Of a stretch of 5,822 nt of DNA, positions 5,660 to 5,822 are shown one piece after another (within the stretch, counting starts at the first letter, position 1; each line of letters starts with the position of its first letter). The DNA comes from JBPOHE01 sp052035915 (GTDB lineage Bacteria > Pseudomonadota > Gammaproteobacteria > Chromatiales > Chromatiaceae), in assembly GCA_052035915.1 (NCBI GenBank), contig JBPOHE010000036.1, forward strand, positions 1 to 5,822, in the 5' to 3' direction. The translations under genes and the position numbers were made by a program. The notes under the pieces were generated by a model that was not told the DNA's origin, made no database searches, and saw only the letters and a list, made by a program, of their open reading frames with translations.

Positions 5660-5822
5660 TCCGATCCCTCCGTATCCGGCAGCAGACGCCGCAGGATCTC
5701 GGCGGCGCCCCGTTGCAACAGCTCCTCCGCCAGTTCGGCGCCGATAGGCTCGGCGGCCATGGGATCGCCGCGCCTTTCACCGCGGATGATGAGACGCCCG
5801 TCGGGTTCTCCGACCAGACCCC
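5656..5822 (-). CDS. hemC: Porphobilinogen deaminase (hydroxymethylbilane synthase), C-terminal end only
   Basis: Only the last 54 residues and the TGA stop lie in the window; the gene continues beyond the right edge. The frame reads GLVGEPDGRLIIRG at the start of the visible part and ends in RRLLPDTEGSE. This matches the third domain of HemC, including the typical L-V-G-x-P-D-G and the G-A-E-L-A-E-E-L-L...G-A-A-E-I-L pattern. The enzyme joins four porphobilinogens into hydroxymethylbilane on a covalently bound dipyrromethane cofactor; the cofactor-binding cysteine and catalytic aspartate lie outside the visible part. Its stop shares the ATGA with the hemD start, so it is the upstream gene of the same operon. 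Identification is supported by both sequence and position. Confidence 0.9.
   Translation of the reverse strand, partial: GLVGEPDGRLIIRGERRGDPMAAEPIGAELAEELLQRGAAEILRRLLPDTEGSE

Overview
The window is high-GC DNA with tightly packed genes and one repeat-rich gap. The gene order hemC-hemD-hemX-hemY is characteristic of Gammaproteobacteria. Protein style and GC content fit Chromatiales-like (purple sulfur or related sulfur-oxidising) bacteria. The gammaproteobacterial call is well supported; the order-level call is a guess from general resemblance.

Layout, left to right. Positions 1-429 carry no convincing gene. They hold several different inverted repeats: a nested three-tier hairpin, a pair of GTCGGGCA palindromes, a REP-like element and a GGAAC repeat cluster. 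Positions 430-1290 (minus strand) encode an atypical short-chain dehydrogenase/epimerase-like NAD(P)-binding protein. A gap of about 80 bp separates it from the divergent gene at 1374-2399 (plus strand), which encodes a three-domain electron-transfer flavoprotein: plant-type [2Fe-2S] ferredoxin, FAD-binding and NAD-binding domains. That gene converges on the hem operon with only 8 bp between stop codons.

The rest (2408-5822, minus strand) is a translationally coupled tetrapyrrole operon, transcribed right to left: hemC (3' end only), hemD, hemX, hemY. The hemC/hemD and hemX/hemY junctions are 4-bp ATGA overlaps and the hemD/hemX junction is an 8-bp overlap. HemC and HemD convert porphobilinogen, via hydroxymethylbilane, to uroporphyrinogen III, the branch point for haem, sirohaem, cobalamin and bacteriochlorophyll. 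HemX and HemY are inner-membrane proteins of the same operon with coiled-coil/helical and TPR-like domains. Their exact role is unsettled, and neither looks like a tetrapyrrole enzyme.

No clear new system is visible. The parts most worth a second look are the structured repeats in 1-429, the SDR lacking the usual catalytic tyrosine, and the ferredoxin-reductase of unknown partner beside the hem operon.
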